NCBI RefSeq assembly: GCF_007748095.1
Contig: NZ_CP036287.1
Coordinates: 2,914,001 to 2,978,000 of the forward strand
Origin: Engelhardtia mirabilis
Lineage (GTDB): Bacteria > Planctomycetota > UBA1135 > GCA-002686595
Length of the DNA: 64,000 nt
Reading direction: 5' to 3'
How positions within the stretch are numbered: position 1 is the first letter of the stretch; the number at the start of each line of letters is the position of its first letter. The notes beneath the pieces were generated by a model, which saw nothing but the letters and a program-made list of their open reading frames with translations, did not search any database and had not been told where the DNA came from. Below, piece by piece: positions 57,176-64,000 of this stretch. The position numbers and the translations under genes are program-made.

Positions 57176-58273
57176 TCAGCGCGTCTCGATCGGCGAAGTG
57201 CTCGGCCGGATGACAGCGAAGGCGATCCCGTCCGGCGCTGCGCCCACCGGAAGGCGGTGTGCGACGACTCCGCGCTCCAGGTCGACCACGGCCACCTCGC
57301 CGGCGCCGATCAGGGAGACGTAGGCCCAGGTGCCGTCGGGAGAGAGGACGAAGCCGGTGGGGCCGCCGGGCACCGCGATGCGCTCCGTGATCTCGCGCGT
57401 GGTGGCGTCGCAGATCGTCAGCCGATCCTGTTCGGGCTCGGTCCAGTAGGCGGTCGCGCCGTCGGGTGCGAAGGCGATTCGAAAGGGAAAGCTCCCGGCG
57501 TCGATGGTCGCGGTGACCTCGCGTTTGGTGGTGTCGACGATCGACAGGACGCCGCCCTTGCGGTGTCCGAGCCAGACCTCGCCGCCGTCGGGAGACAGGG
57601 CGATGGCTTCGGGTTCCGGAGCGGTGGCGACCGTGGTCAAGCCGCCGGGTCCGCTCGAGCCGGGCGCGGTGGAGAGGATCGAGAGGTCGTGGCTGGCGAT
57701 GTTGGCCACGTAGATCAACTCGCGCTCGGCGTCGCGAGCGAGCATGTGGCCGATCGAGCCCCCGTGCCCGAGGATGCGGTCCACCGCTCCGGTGTCGAGG
57801 TCCAGGTGGGCAACGGCGCGATTGGCTTCGACCGTGATCCATAGGCCGTCCCCCTCCCGCGCGATCCCGTGAGGTCGCGAGAGGGGAGTCAGGTCCATGA
57901 CATGGGTCAGCTCGCCGGCCTCGAGGTCGACCACCGCAACCCGAGTTCCCGGCAGCGGTCCTCCGTAGAGGGTGACCCACGCGGTGCGACCGTCTTGCGA
58001 CACCGCAACTTCGTGAGGCGTCTGCTCAACTTTGAACTGAGCCCTTCGTTCGAGCGTCTGCCCGTCGATCACGGTCACCGAACTGTCGCCTTGGCCCAGC
58101 ACGATCAGGCTCGATCCAGCCGGCGCGACGTTGGGGCGCGACTCGGCCGGCGACACAGCCGGCGACACAGCCGGCGACACGGCCGGCGAGACAACCGGGG
58201 CAGGCGTGGGCTGCTGGGCGGAGCCGGTGCCCAGGAGCAGCAGCGCGGAGGTCAGTGGGGCGAGACAGCACAT
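57176..58273 (-). CDS. Secreted YncE-like beta-propeller protein
   Basis: A 365-residue protein from the ATG at 58273, with a signal peptide (MCCLAPLTSALLLLGTGSA). A Pro/Ser/Val linker made of four VSPA repeats follows, then six or seven propeller blades. Blade strands include SSVTVIDGQTLERRAQFKV, PHEVAVSQDGRTAWVTLYGG, LIYVANIASHDLSILS, PEAIALSPDGGEVWLGHRKG and FVLSPDGTWAYVSLIGAGEV, the YVTN/YncE-type pattern. Such proteins bind other proteins or DNA in the periplasm, or act in quinohaem enzymes; no cofactor site is seen. It is not obviously part of polysaccharide synthesis. Confidence 0.8.
   Translation of the reverse strand: MCCLAPLTSALLLLGTGSAQQPTPAPVVSPAVSPAVSPAVSPAESRPNVAPAGSSLIVLGQGDSSVTVIDGQTLERRAQFKVEQTPHEVAVSQDGRTAWVTLYGGPLPGTRVAVVDLEAGELTHVMDLTPLSRPHGIAREGDGLWITVEANRAVAHLDLDTGAVDRILGHGGSIGHMLARDAERELIYVANIASHDLSILSTAPGSSGPGGLTTVATAPEPEAIALSPDGGEVWLGHRKGGVLSIVDTTKREVTATIDAGSFPFRIAFAPDGATAYWTEPEQDRLTICDATTREITERIAVPGGPTGFVLSPDGTWAYVSLIGAGEVAVVDLERGVVAHRLPVGAAPDGIAFAVIRPSTSPIETR
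58147..58194. repeat. 12-bp coding tandem repeat (four copies)
   Basis: Four copies of ccggcgacacag (the last two diverged) encode the VSPA tetrapeptide repeats in the linker of the beta-propeller protein. Changes in copy number would keep frame and only alter linker length. Confidence 0.7.
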
Positions 58274-58468
58274 GGGGATCCCTGGGAGTGAGCAGGTGGA
58301 ACGGCGCCTGCTGCGCTGGGAAGGGCTCGCCATTTCTCGCGCGTCGCACGCAGAGCAACCCGGCACACACCGGACCGAGCGCTTCAGCGCAGATCCCGGA
58401 CACCGGCCCGACCCGCTCGACCGAAGCTGTGACAGGAGTCGGCCGGGACGGCCGAGCCCACGCTCCCG

Positions 58469-60280
58469 TCAGAGGGTGCCGATGACGATGTCCAGGGCAT
58501 TCGTCAGGGAGAGCGCGAAGGCGGCTGCGGAGAGGGCCTGTGCCGCGAGGGCCGTGCCGAGCAGCTCGCAGTCGTCCGGGATCGGCACCGCGAAGGGCTG
58601 GCCTGGCGCGGTCGAGACCAATACCGGCGGTGGCGCGAGACTGCAGAGCAAGGTGCCGATCGCGGTCGGCACGTTGACCGCGCCGGGGGACGTCGTGCTG
58701 ATCGCGAGGACGTCCATGATGGAGTCGGGGACGAAGCTGGAGTGGTCCACGACAGGGTCCCAGGTCCCGCCGATGACGGGCCCGCTGGTCGATCCGGGGA
58801 GCAGGGCGCTCGGGTTCGGCGGACTGCCTAGCCGGACGAGTTCGGACGCCGTGCTCGCAGGTGGTCCGGCGAGCAGCACCGCTGTTCGGTACTCGTGCAG
58901 TGCTGTGAGCAGCCGGCAACGCTGGCCGGGGGTCAGCACCGCCGTGCTTGGGAAGATCCCACCGCTGCCGTGGTAGGACATCACGTTGGCCAGGATGTCG
59001 GCCTGTTGGGCGGGCGAGTAGCCCTGTTGCAGCGCGAAGGCGAGGAAGTTCTGGTCGTGCTGGGCCGCGGTGGTCGTCGGTTGCGGATCGGTGTCATCGA
59101 CGGTGTCGTCGACGCAGTCGCCGTCGGTCGCGCCTCCACAGCCGCACTCGGGCGCCTCGTGGTTTGCGTGGGTGTGCCGCAGGTCGAAGTAGTGCCCGAG
59201 CTCGTGCGCGAATCCGACACTTCCGTGCAGCGGGCCCGGGCCCAGGATGACGATGTCGTTTTGGTCCGTGGGGCAGGGCGGGGACGAGCAGATGGCGCCT
59301 GCGTCGCCACCGGTTGCATCCTTCAGAGAGTTGACGAGGTACACGTTGACGGCGTCGGTGCGCCACTTGAAGGCGGCCGGGTCCGCTTCGGCGGCATGCT
59401 CCATCGCGGCCTTCGACGCGACCAGCGGGTCGAACCAGGAACCGGGGACGCCCGGATCTTGGAGGTCGACGATCTCGTCCAGAACGAAGTTCAAGTTCGA
59501 CGAGAGGTAGATCTCGTTCAGGTCGTCGAGCCAAGCGCAGATCGTCTGGTGGTTCCATTTGGCGTTCGGCGCCTGGGCGGGACCGAGGACGCGCTTGACC
59601 GAGACCCGCGCGAAGAGCGGCAGACCCAGGGGGTCCGAAGGTGGGCCGGTGCTGGGGCAGAACGCGAAGTCGTCGGTGGACGCCAGCCAGGGTGTGCTGG
59701 AGTAGGCGGAACCGTCGCCTGCCGGGGTGAAGGACCACAGCCACGGGACCGATCCCGGGGTGGAGCCGGCGATCGAGACCCAGTACGGCGTGCCGCCGGC
59801 CAGGCTCAATGGGGTGGGCAGCAGCAGCTCGTACCGGGTCTCGGGGAAGGCCTTGGCGGGCCATGGTCCGGGGGCGAAGGGCACGGCCGAACCGGTCGGC
59901 GTGCGCAGGATGCAGGCATTCGTCGGGACTGTGTAGATCAACGATCCCGGGACGCCGGCCGAGTCGGTCCAGAACTGGATCTCGAAGTCGGTGGAAGCGA
60001 GCCCGGCGGCCCAGACCCAATTGGTGCCGTCGTACGTCAGCTGTTCGTCGGGCGCCGTGCCCCACCAGGTCAAGCGGGTCAGCGCGCCGCTGCTGGGCAG
60101 GGAGAAGCTCTCCGCAAAGTGCTCGTCGGCTCCCAGATCACTGGCGAAACCACCCGACCCGGCGTTGGGGTTGCAGCCTCCGGCTCCCTGTGCAGCGAGC
60201 GGAGCCGCCATGGGCATGCACACGACCAGGGCGAGCGCGATGCTGAACGAGCGAAACAGGTCGAGAAAGGTCGCGATCAT
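58469..60280 (-). CDS. Secreted M43-family (pappalysin-like) zinc metalloprotease
   Basis: A 603-residue secreted protein starting at the ATG at 60280, with a signal peptide (RSFSIALALVVCMPMAAPLA). An N-terminal beta-rich region follows (about 40-230). The catalytic domain has the extended zinc motif HELGHYFDLRH (HExxHxxxxxH, about residue 370). It also has the Cys-rich loop after it (ECGCGGATDGDCVDDTVDDT) and a Met-turn-like ILANVMSYHG, as in M43 cytophagalysins. The C-terminal ~100 residues end in LLGTALAAQALSAAAFALSL, a hydrophobic repeat-like tail that may be a surface or sorting domain. It should degrade extracellular proteins. It interrupts the polysaccharide cluster. Confidence 0.82.
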   Translation of the reverse strand: MIATFLDLFRSFSIALALVVCMPMAAPLAAQGAGGCNPNAGSGGFASDLGADEHFAESFSLPSSGALTRLTWWGTAPDEQLTYDGTNWVWAAGLASTDFEIQFWTDSAGVPGSLIYTVPTNACILRTPTGSAVPFAPGPWPAKAFPETRYELLLPTPLSLAGGTPYWVSIAGSTPGSVPWLWSFTPAGDGSAYSSTPWLASTDDFAFCPSTGPPSDPLGLPLFARVSVKRVLGPAQAPNAKWNHQTICAWLDDLNEIYLSSNLNFVLDEIVDLQDPGVPGSWFDPLVASKAAMEHAAEADPAAFKWRTDAVNVYLVNSLKDATGGDAGAICSSPPCPTDQNDIVILGPGPLHGSVGFAHELGHYFDLRHTHANHEAPECGCGGATDGDCVDDTVDDTDPQPTTTAAQHDQNFLAFALQQGYSPAQQADILANVMSYHGSGGIFPSTAVLTPGQRCRLLTALHEYRTAVLLAGPPASTASELVRLGSPPNPSALLPGSTSGPVIGGTWDPVVDHSSFVPDSIMDVLAISTTSPGAVNVPTAIGTLLCSLAPPPVLVSTAPGQPFAVPIPDDCELLGTALAAQALSAAAFALSLTNALDIVIGTL

Positions 60281-60476
60281 TGTCGGCGTGGGTGCAGGAG
60301 CCGTGGGCGAGCTTCGCGCTCGAGTTCACCGCTGAGGGCGGCTAGCGCGGTCCTCGAGTGAGCCTAGCAGCCTCGATCGCCCGCACGGGGCGGCCGAGGC
60401 GGGCAGCACGCGCGGCCGAGCCAACGGTCCGCCGCGACCCTCCCCGGGCCCGATCGGGGTCGGTCACCGCCCGCGC

Positions 60477-61760
60477 TCAATCGCGCTCGGCTGCCCGCAG
60501 CCCGGCCAGGGCCGTGACCAGGCCGAAGGCGAAGGCCAGGGAGAGCCCGATCCCGACTGCACGCACGCCTAGGCCCGGCGCGAGCAGAACCAGTCCGAGC
60601 CCCAGGCCCAGGCCTAGGAACTGCGCCACGCGGGCGATCACGAGGATCCGCGCCCGTCGGGTGGCGAGGACGTACATCTTCGCGGTGGCGAAGAGGCTCG
60701 TGCCGACGATGCAGCCGACCATCGTGGCGAGCAGCGGCGCGGCATCGGCCCAGCGCTCACCCAGGAGCCACGGCACGAGTGAATCCGCCAAGAACCAGGT
60801 GGCGACGCCCGCGGCGAGCAAGGGCCCCGCCAGGGTCAGCATCAAACGCCTGCGTCCCGTGCGGCGCGCGGCCTCGGTCTCCGCGCGGCTGAACCAGTTG
60901 TAGGCGAGACGCCCGGCCAGGGGCGCCAGCAGTTGGTGCGGGACGGTCGCGAGGCGGTGAGCCTGGAAGAAGAGTCCCGCGCCGGCGGGGCCGCCGATGG
61001 CTCCCGCGGCGAGCACGAGCACCCGTGCGAAGCCCCCCTCGAGGGCGCCGTCGAGCCACACGTCCTTGGCCTCGTGTGCCAGGCCGGCCCAGTCGCGCGG
61101 CCGCAACCAACGCCAACGCACGGTGGGCAGGGCGCGCAGGCTGGCGAGGCCGATCAGGCCCACCAGAGCCAGGGCCAACTCGCGGGCGTAGAGCGCGGCC
61201 GCTCCCGCCCCCAAGAGTGCCAGCGCGACGGCCACGCCATGTCCGGCGAGCTGGGATCCGCTCTCGAGCACGCTCAAGCTGCGGTAGGCCATCTGCCGCT
61301 CGTGGAAGGCCTTGAGGTTCGACAGCAGGTGGGCGAGCAGGAGCGCTGCGAGCAGGACCCCCGCGGCCAGGTCCAGTTGACCGGCGACCAGGGTCCAACC
61401 CAAGGCCAGTAGCCCGCAGAAGATCGTCTCCTGGTAGAGGGCGTTCACGAACAGGTCGCGACGCTCGGGTGCGATGGCGCCGGCGCCGCGGGCGCCCTCG
61501 CGGATCACCAAGAGGCCCGTCCGCAGTGACAGCACGGCCAGCACCAGGCTCACGCTGGCCATCAGGAGCGCGAAGCGCCCGAAGCCCTCGGGGCTGATGT
61601 GCCGCACGAGGATCAGGTTCGCCCCGAAGGCGACCCCGCTCTGCACCACGCCGCCCGACAGCATCCAGCCGGCCTGCCGCACCGCGTCCCTACGGGTCGG
61701 GAGGCCGGTGGTCTCCACCTGGCCTTCGCGCACGGGGGCCTTGGCGACCAGGGTGCCCAT
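60477..61760 (-). CDS. Polysaccharide flippase (Wzx/MOP superfamily)
   Basis: A 427-residue membrane protein from the ATG at 61760. About twelve hydrophobic segments in paired arrangement (for example GFGRFALLMASVSLVLAVLS, LAAGVLLAALLLAHLLSNLK, AQFLGLGLGLGLVLLAPGLG) and the N-terminal pattern RQAGWMLSGGVVQSGVAFGA are typical of Wzx-type lipid-linked oligosaccharide flippases. It would move the repeat unit across the inner membrane before Wzy polymerises it. It is the last gene of a reverse-strand run with the sulfotransferase (5 bp gap) and the glycosyltransferases to its right. Confidence 0.85.
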   Translation of the reverse strand: MGTLVAKAPVREGQVETTGLPTRRDAVRQAGWMLSGGVVQSGVAFGANLILVRHISPEGFGRFALLMASVSLVLAVLSLRTGLLVIREGARGAGAIAPERRDLFVNALYQETIFCGLLALGWTLVAGQLDLAAGVLLAALLLAHLLSNLKAFHERQMAYRSLSVLESGSQLAGHGVAVALALLGAGAAALYARELALALVGLIGLASLRALPTVRWRWLRPRDWAGLAHEAKDVWLDGALEGGFARVLVLAAGAIGGPAGAGLFFQAHRLATVPHQLLAPLAGRLAYNWFSRAETEAARRTGRRRLMLTLAGPLLAAGVATWFLADSLVPWLLGERWADAAPLLATMVGCIVGTSLFATAKMYVLATRRARILVIARVAQFLGLGLGLGLVLLAPGLGVRAVGIGLSLAFAFGLVTALAGLRAAERD

Positions 61761-61765
61761 GGGGC

Positions 61766-62701
61766 CTAGACGTAGCCGAAGGACCGACGCAGGGGCGCGG
61801 TCGCAGTCCACACGAAGCTGCGCGCGGCCGCGGGCAGGCGTTCGCGCCAGGATTCATCCAGGCGCACGTTGGCGGTGCCCCAGCGCATCTGGTTGCCGGA
61901 CACGGCGTGGTTCTCGGTCCGGCGGAAGTCCTCAAGGGATTCCTCCAGGCCCTCGAGCCCGAGCCACTCGCCGAGACCGGCCAGGGTCGCCCGGGGATCG
62001 CCGGCCAGGTCCTCGTAGCGCAGTCGCCGCACGGCCCCCGCGGGCAGGGCGCGCTCGCAGACCGCGCGCATCAACGCGTTCTCGATCAGCCAGCGCGCCG
62101 TGAAGCGCGCCACGCGCTGGGGCGAGAGCCCGCCCGCGTCGCGGGTCATCGAGTGGACGAAGGCCCGCGGATCCTTGGTCAGGTGCACGACGCGCAGGTC
62201 GAAGCGGTCGCTGGCCGCGAGCCACAGCAGACGGTACGGGTCCTTGGAGGCGTCGATCAGCCAGCGCACCTGTCCGCCGCGCCGCGCTTCGGCTTGGGGT
62301 AGGACGCGTTCGAGTAGTTCCGCAGTGCGTGCGGCGTACTCGGTTGCGAGCCCCCTGTGCTCACCCAGCGGCCGGCCCGCGAGCAGGTCGCGTACGTGGT
62401 CGGTGCGAATCACCCGGCCGAAGCCGTGGGCGTCACGGAAGTGGTGCAGCGGCGCGGGGCCCCGCTCGAAGGCGCGGCCCTCGGTCAGCGGCGCCCAGAA
62501 GTCGCACTCGTCCAGGAACCGGCCGCAGCCGCAAGGATCGCGGTGTTCCTCGAGCTCCCAGGGCAGCACTTGCAGCTCGCCCACGCTCCAGGCCTCGGCG
62601 TGGCTGCCCAGGAGCAGATCCAGCAGGGTCGATCCACTGCGTCCATTCGACAGCACGTAGACCAGGGGGATGCGTCGTCCGTCGTTCGACATCGCGCTCA
62701 C
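61766..62701 (-). CDS. Sulfotransferase
   Basis: A PAPS-dependent sulfotransferase of 311 residues from a GTG at 62701 that overlaps the upstream stop as GTGA; an ATG at 62692 gives 308. The 5'-phosphosulfate loop is VYVLSNGRSGSTLLDLLLG and the 3'-phosphate-binding segment is VVHLTKDPRAFVHSMTRD. RLRYEDLAGDP and a Trp-rich C-terminus follow the family. A Cys-x-Cys motif (DPCGCGRFLDEC) is a frequent insert in bacterial members. In this setting it probably sulfates a sugar of the surface polysaccharide. It sits between a glycosyltransferase and the flippase. Confidence 0.87.
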   Translation of the reverse strand: MSAMSNDGRRIPLVYVLSNGRSGSTLLDLLLGSHAEAWSVGELQVLPWELEEHRDPCGCGRFLDECDFWAPLTEGRAFERGPAPLHHFRDAHGFGRVIRTDHVRDLLAGRPLGEHRGLATEYAARTAELLERVLPQAEARRGGQVRWLIDASKDPYRLLWLAASDRFDLRVVHLTKDPRAFVHSMTRDAGGLSPQRVARFTARWLIENALMRAVCERALPAGAVRRLRYEDLAGDPRATLAGLGEWLGLEGLEESLEDFRRTENHAVSGNQMRWGTANVRLDESWRERLPAAARSFVWTATAPLRRSFGYV

Positions 62702-63891
62702 GAGGCCAGGGCCGTGTGGATCTCGAGCGGGCTGTCCGGAGCGCAGCGCCCATCCAGCAGCGCCCGGTAGGCCGCTGCCGCGCGCAGCCCGTAGTCCGAC
62801 CAGGAGAAGCCGTCGCGCACTCGCAGGGCCGCGGCCGCACCCATCTGGGCGGCGCGCGCCTCGTCGGCGGCGAGGCGCTCGATGCCGTCGCGCAGGGACT
62901 CGGCGTCGCCCGCGGGCACCATGAAGCCCTCGACCCCGTCGCGCACCAGGCCAGCGGCGCCGGTGTTGGGGGTCACCAGGCACGGCAGACCGCTGGCCAT
63001 GGCCTGGATCGTGACCATGGCCATGCCCTCTTGGATCGACGGCAGGCAGAAGGCGCTGGCCAGGCGGTAGGCCTGGGGCAGCTCGGACTGGGGCACCGCG
63101 CCGTGGAAGTGCACGCGATCGTCGGCGAGGCGCTCGCGGAAGGGCTCGATCTCCGGCTCGATCGGACCCACGAAGTGCAGCTCGGCGTCCTTGCGCTCGA
63201 ACTTCGCGAAGGCCTCGAGCAGCAGGTGACTGCCCTTCTGGATCGAAACCCGGCCCACGGCCAACAACCGAAGGCGGCCGGGGCCCACCGCGGCCGGGGT
63301 GAAGCTGTCGATCGAGACGCCGTAGGGGTTGACGATCAGCTTCGAAGCGGGGATGCCGCGCTCGACGAAGCTGTCGCGGGCGAAGCCCGAGGGCACGGCA
63401 ATGGCGTCCGCCGCCTCGTACTCGGCCAGCTCCTTGTCGATCACCGCCGGGTGGGCGGTGCGCGGCTCGATCCCGAAGCGGCCGTACTCGGCGCGCAGCA
63501 GGCGCGTTTGCTCTTCGATGTGGGCGCTGCCGCGCTCGAGCACGGTCAGTGCCCCGCGCCGCTTGGCGGCTCGGATGCCGGCCAGCGAGACCCCGGACCA
63601 ACCGACGAACACGTCCATCTCGCGGGGCAGGTGCCGGGGCACGGCGCGCTCGTAGAGGGCGTGGATGGTGGGCTCGAGGGCGTCGCGGCGCGCGACGGGC
63701 AGGCGCTGCCACAGGCGATGCACCGCCTCGATCGCGGGGAGGCCCTTGATCCGCCAGGGATCCACGCCGAAGCGCGGGCCGAGCTGGCGCGGGTAGGAGG
63801 TGATCAGCCGCTCGAGCACTCCCTGGGCGTCGAGTTCGCGGGCCAGGTCGAAGGCGTGGAAGCGGCCCAGCACGCTGATTGCGACCTTCAT
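62698..63891 (-). CDS. Family-4 glycosyltransferase
   Basis: A 397-residue GT-B glycosyltransferase from the ATG at 63891. Landmarks are the N-terminal VAISVLGRFHAFDLARELDA and the donor-binding half (LLAVGRVSIQKGSHLLLEAF, LHFVGPIEPEIEPF). The C-terminal PSIQEGMAMVTIQAMASGLP carries the E-x7-E motif and is followed by LVTPNTGAAGLV. Its start overlaps the preceding gene's stop as ATGA and its stop overlaps the sulfotransferase start, so these genes are translationally coupled. It adds a sugar to the repeat unit; the donor sugar is unknown. Confidence 0.88.
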   Translation of the reverse strand: MKVAISVLGRFHAFDLARELDAQGVLERLITSYPRQLGPRFGVDPWRIKGLPAIEAVHRLWQRLPVARRDALEPTIHALYERAVPRHLPREMDVFVGWSGVSLAGIRAAKRRGALTVLERGSAHIEEQTRLLRAEYGRFGIEPRTAHPAVIDKELAEYEAADAIAVPSGFARDSFVERGIPASKLIVNPYGVSIDSFTPAAVGPGRLRLLAVGRVSIQKGSHLLLEAFAKFERKDAELHFVGPIEPEIEPFRERLADDRVHFHGAVPQSELPQAYRLASAFCLPSIQEGMAMVTIQAMASGLPCLVTPNTGAAGLVRDGVEGFMVPAGDAESLRDGIERLAADEARAAQMGAAAALRVRDGFSWSDYGLRAAAAYRALLDGRCAPDSPLEIHTALAS

Positions 63892-64000
63892 TGCACCAGC
63901 CTCCGGACGAAGTCGCCGGGGTGGGGTTGGTCGTCGCCGCTGACCGCCGGCAGCGGGGCGGCGGGGCGCTCGAGCTCGGCGGCGAGGCGCGCCGCCCGTT
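63888..64000 (-). CDS. C-terminal end of a gene continuing past the window edge
   Basis: The reverse-strand frame ends at a TGA overlapping the next gene's start (ATGA) and runs open to the window's right edge. The last residues read SGDDQPHPGDFVRRLVQ. They look like the tail of another polysaccharide-synthesis enzyme, perhaps a glycosyltransferase, but too little is present to name a family. Confidence 0.55.
   Translation of the reverse strand, partial: RAARLAAELERPAAPLPAVSGDDQPHPGDFVRRLVQ

Noticed and set aside
58147..58194. Possible CRISPR-like array
   Set aside because: Four 12-bp units without spacers, inside a coding linker. No cas genes are present anywhere in the window.

Overview
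The window is about 64 kb of very GC-rich, gene-dense DNA with no rRNA, tRNA, CRISPR array or transposase that I could find. The gene content points to a Gram-negative-type, high-GC bacterium, most likely a member of the Planctomycetota. Supporting signs are a planctomycete-style ECF sigma factor with a fused N-terminal sensor domain, several long secreted proteins of unknown function, weak or absent Shine-Dalgarno sequences at many starts, and frequent GTG starts. The phylum is an inference; the gene families are read directly from the translations.

Layout. (1) 0-4.4 kb: protein quality control (trigger factor, ClpP, ClpX) and a cut-off DHH-family phosphoesterase. (2) 4.8-11.4 kb: the 2-oxoglutarate dehydrogenase complex (sucA-sucB-lpdA, one operon) divergent from a CobB-type sirtuin that carries the desuccinylase motif. 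(3) 11.4-24.6 kb: mixed housekeeping and accessory genes: an SGNH-hydrolase-like protein that has lost its catalytic residues, a hotdog thioesterase, a Nudix hydrolase, EttA, an ALDH7-type aldehyde dehydrogenase, a TIR-domain/sigma-factor fusion, an M28 peptidase, a large secreted lipoprotein and an ankyrin protein. Three long hairpin or inverted-repeat elements lie in these intergenic gaps. (4) 24.7-28.8 kb: aerobic benzoyl-CoA epoxidation genes boxC-boxB divergent from the regulator boxR; boxA is not here. (5) 29-35 kb: a cytochrome b562-like protein, a histone-deacetylase-family enzyme, an outer-membrane barrel, an initiating sugar transferase and a NodU-type carbamoyltransferase. (6) 35-41.3 kb: a divergent pair of giant genes, a nucleoside-deoxyribosyltransferase/TIR-like + TPR + KAP P-loop NTPase with membrane segments, and a 1011-residue annexin-like helical-repeat protein. 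This is my best candidate for an undescribed, possibly defence-related, system. (7) 41.3-45 kb: a pyruvate-oxidase-type enzyme, a DUF502 membrane protein and a lower-GC secreted orphan. (8) 45.4-64 kb: an exopolysaccharide/O-antigen-type cluster: methyltransferase, GDP-mannose 3,5-epimerase-like enzyme, three complete and one partial glycosyltransferase, nucleotide-sugar dehydrogenase, asparagine-synthase-type amidotransferase, Wzy-like polymerase, Wzx-like flippase and sulfotransferase. Interspersed are a PEP-hydrolase-family/Tm-1-like pair, a beta-propeller and an M43 metalloprotease.

Across regions, a 13-base palindrome GGAAG-N3-YTTCC (one copy has CTGCC as its second half) recurs six times in four separate upstream regions, and two genes (M28 peptidase, asnB) have their Shine-Dalgarno sequence folded into a strong hairpin next to the start codon. 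Starts were chosen by protein-family length, signal peptides, Shine-Dalgarno sequences and gene spacing where possible; several remain uncertain and are marked.
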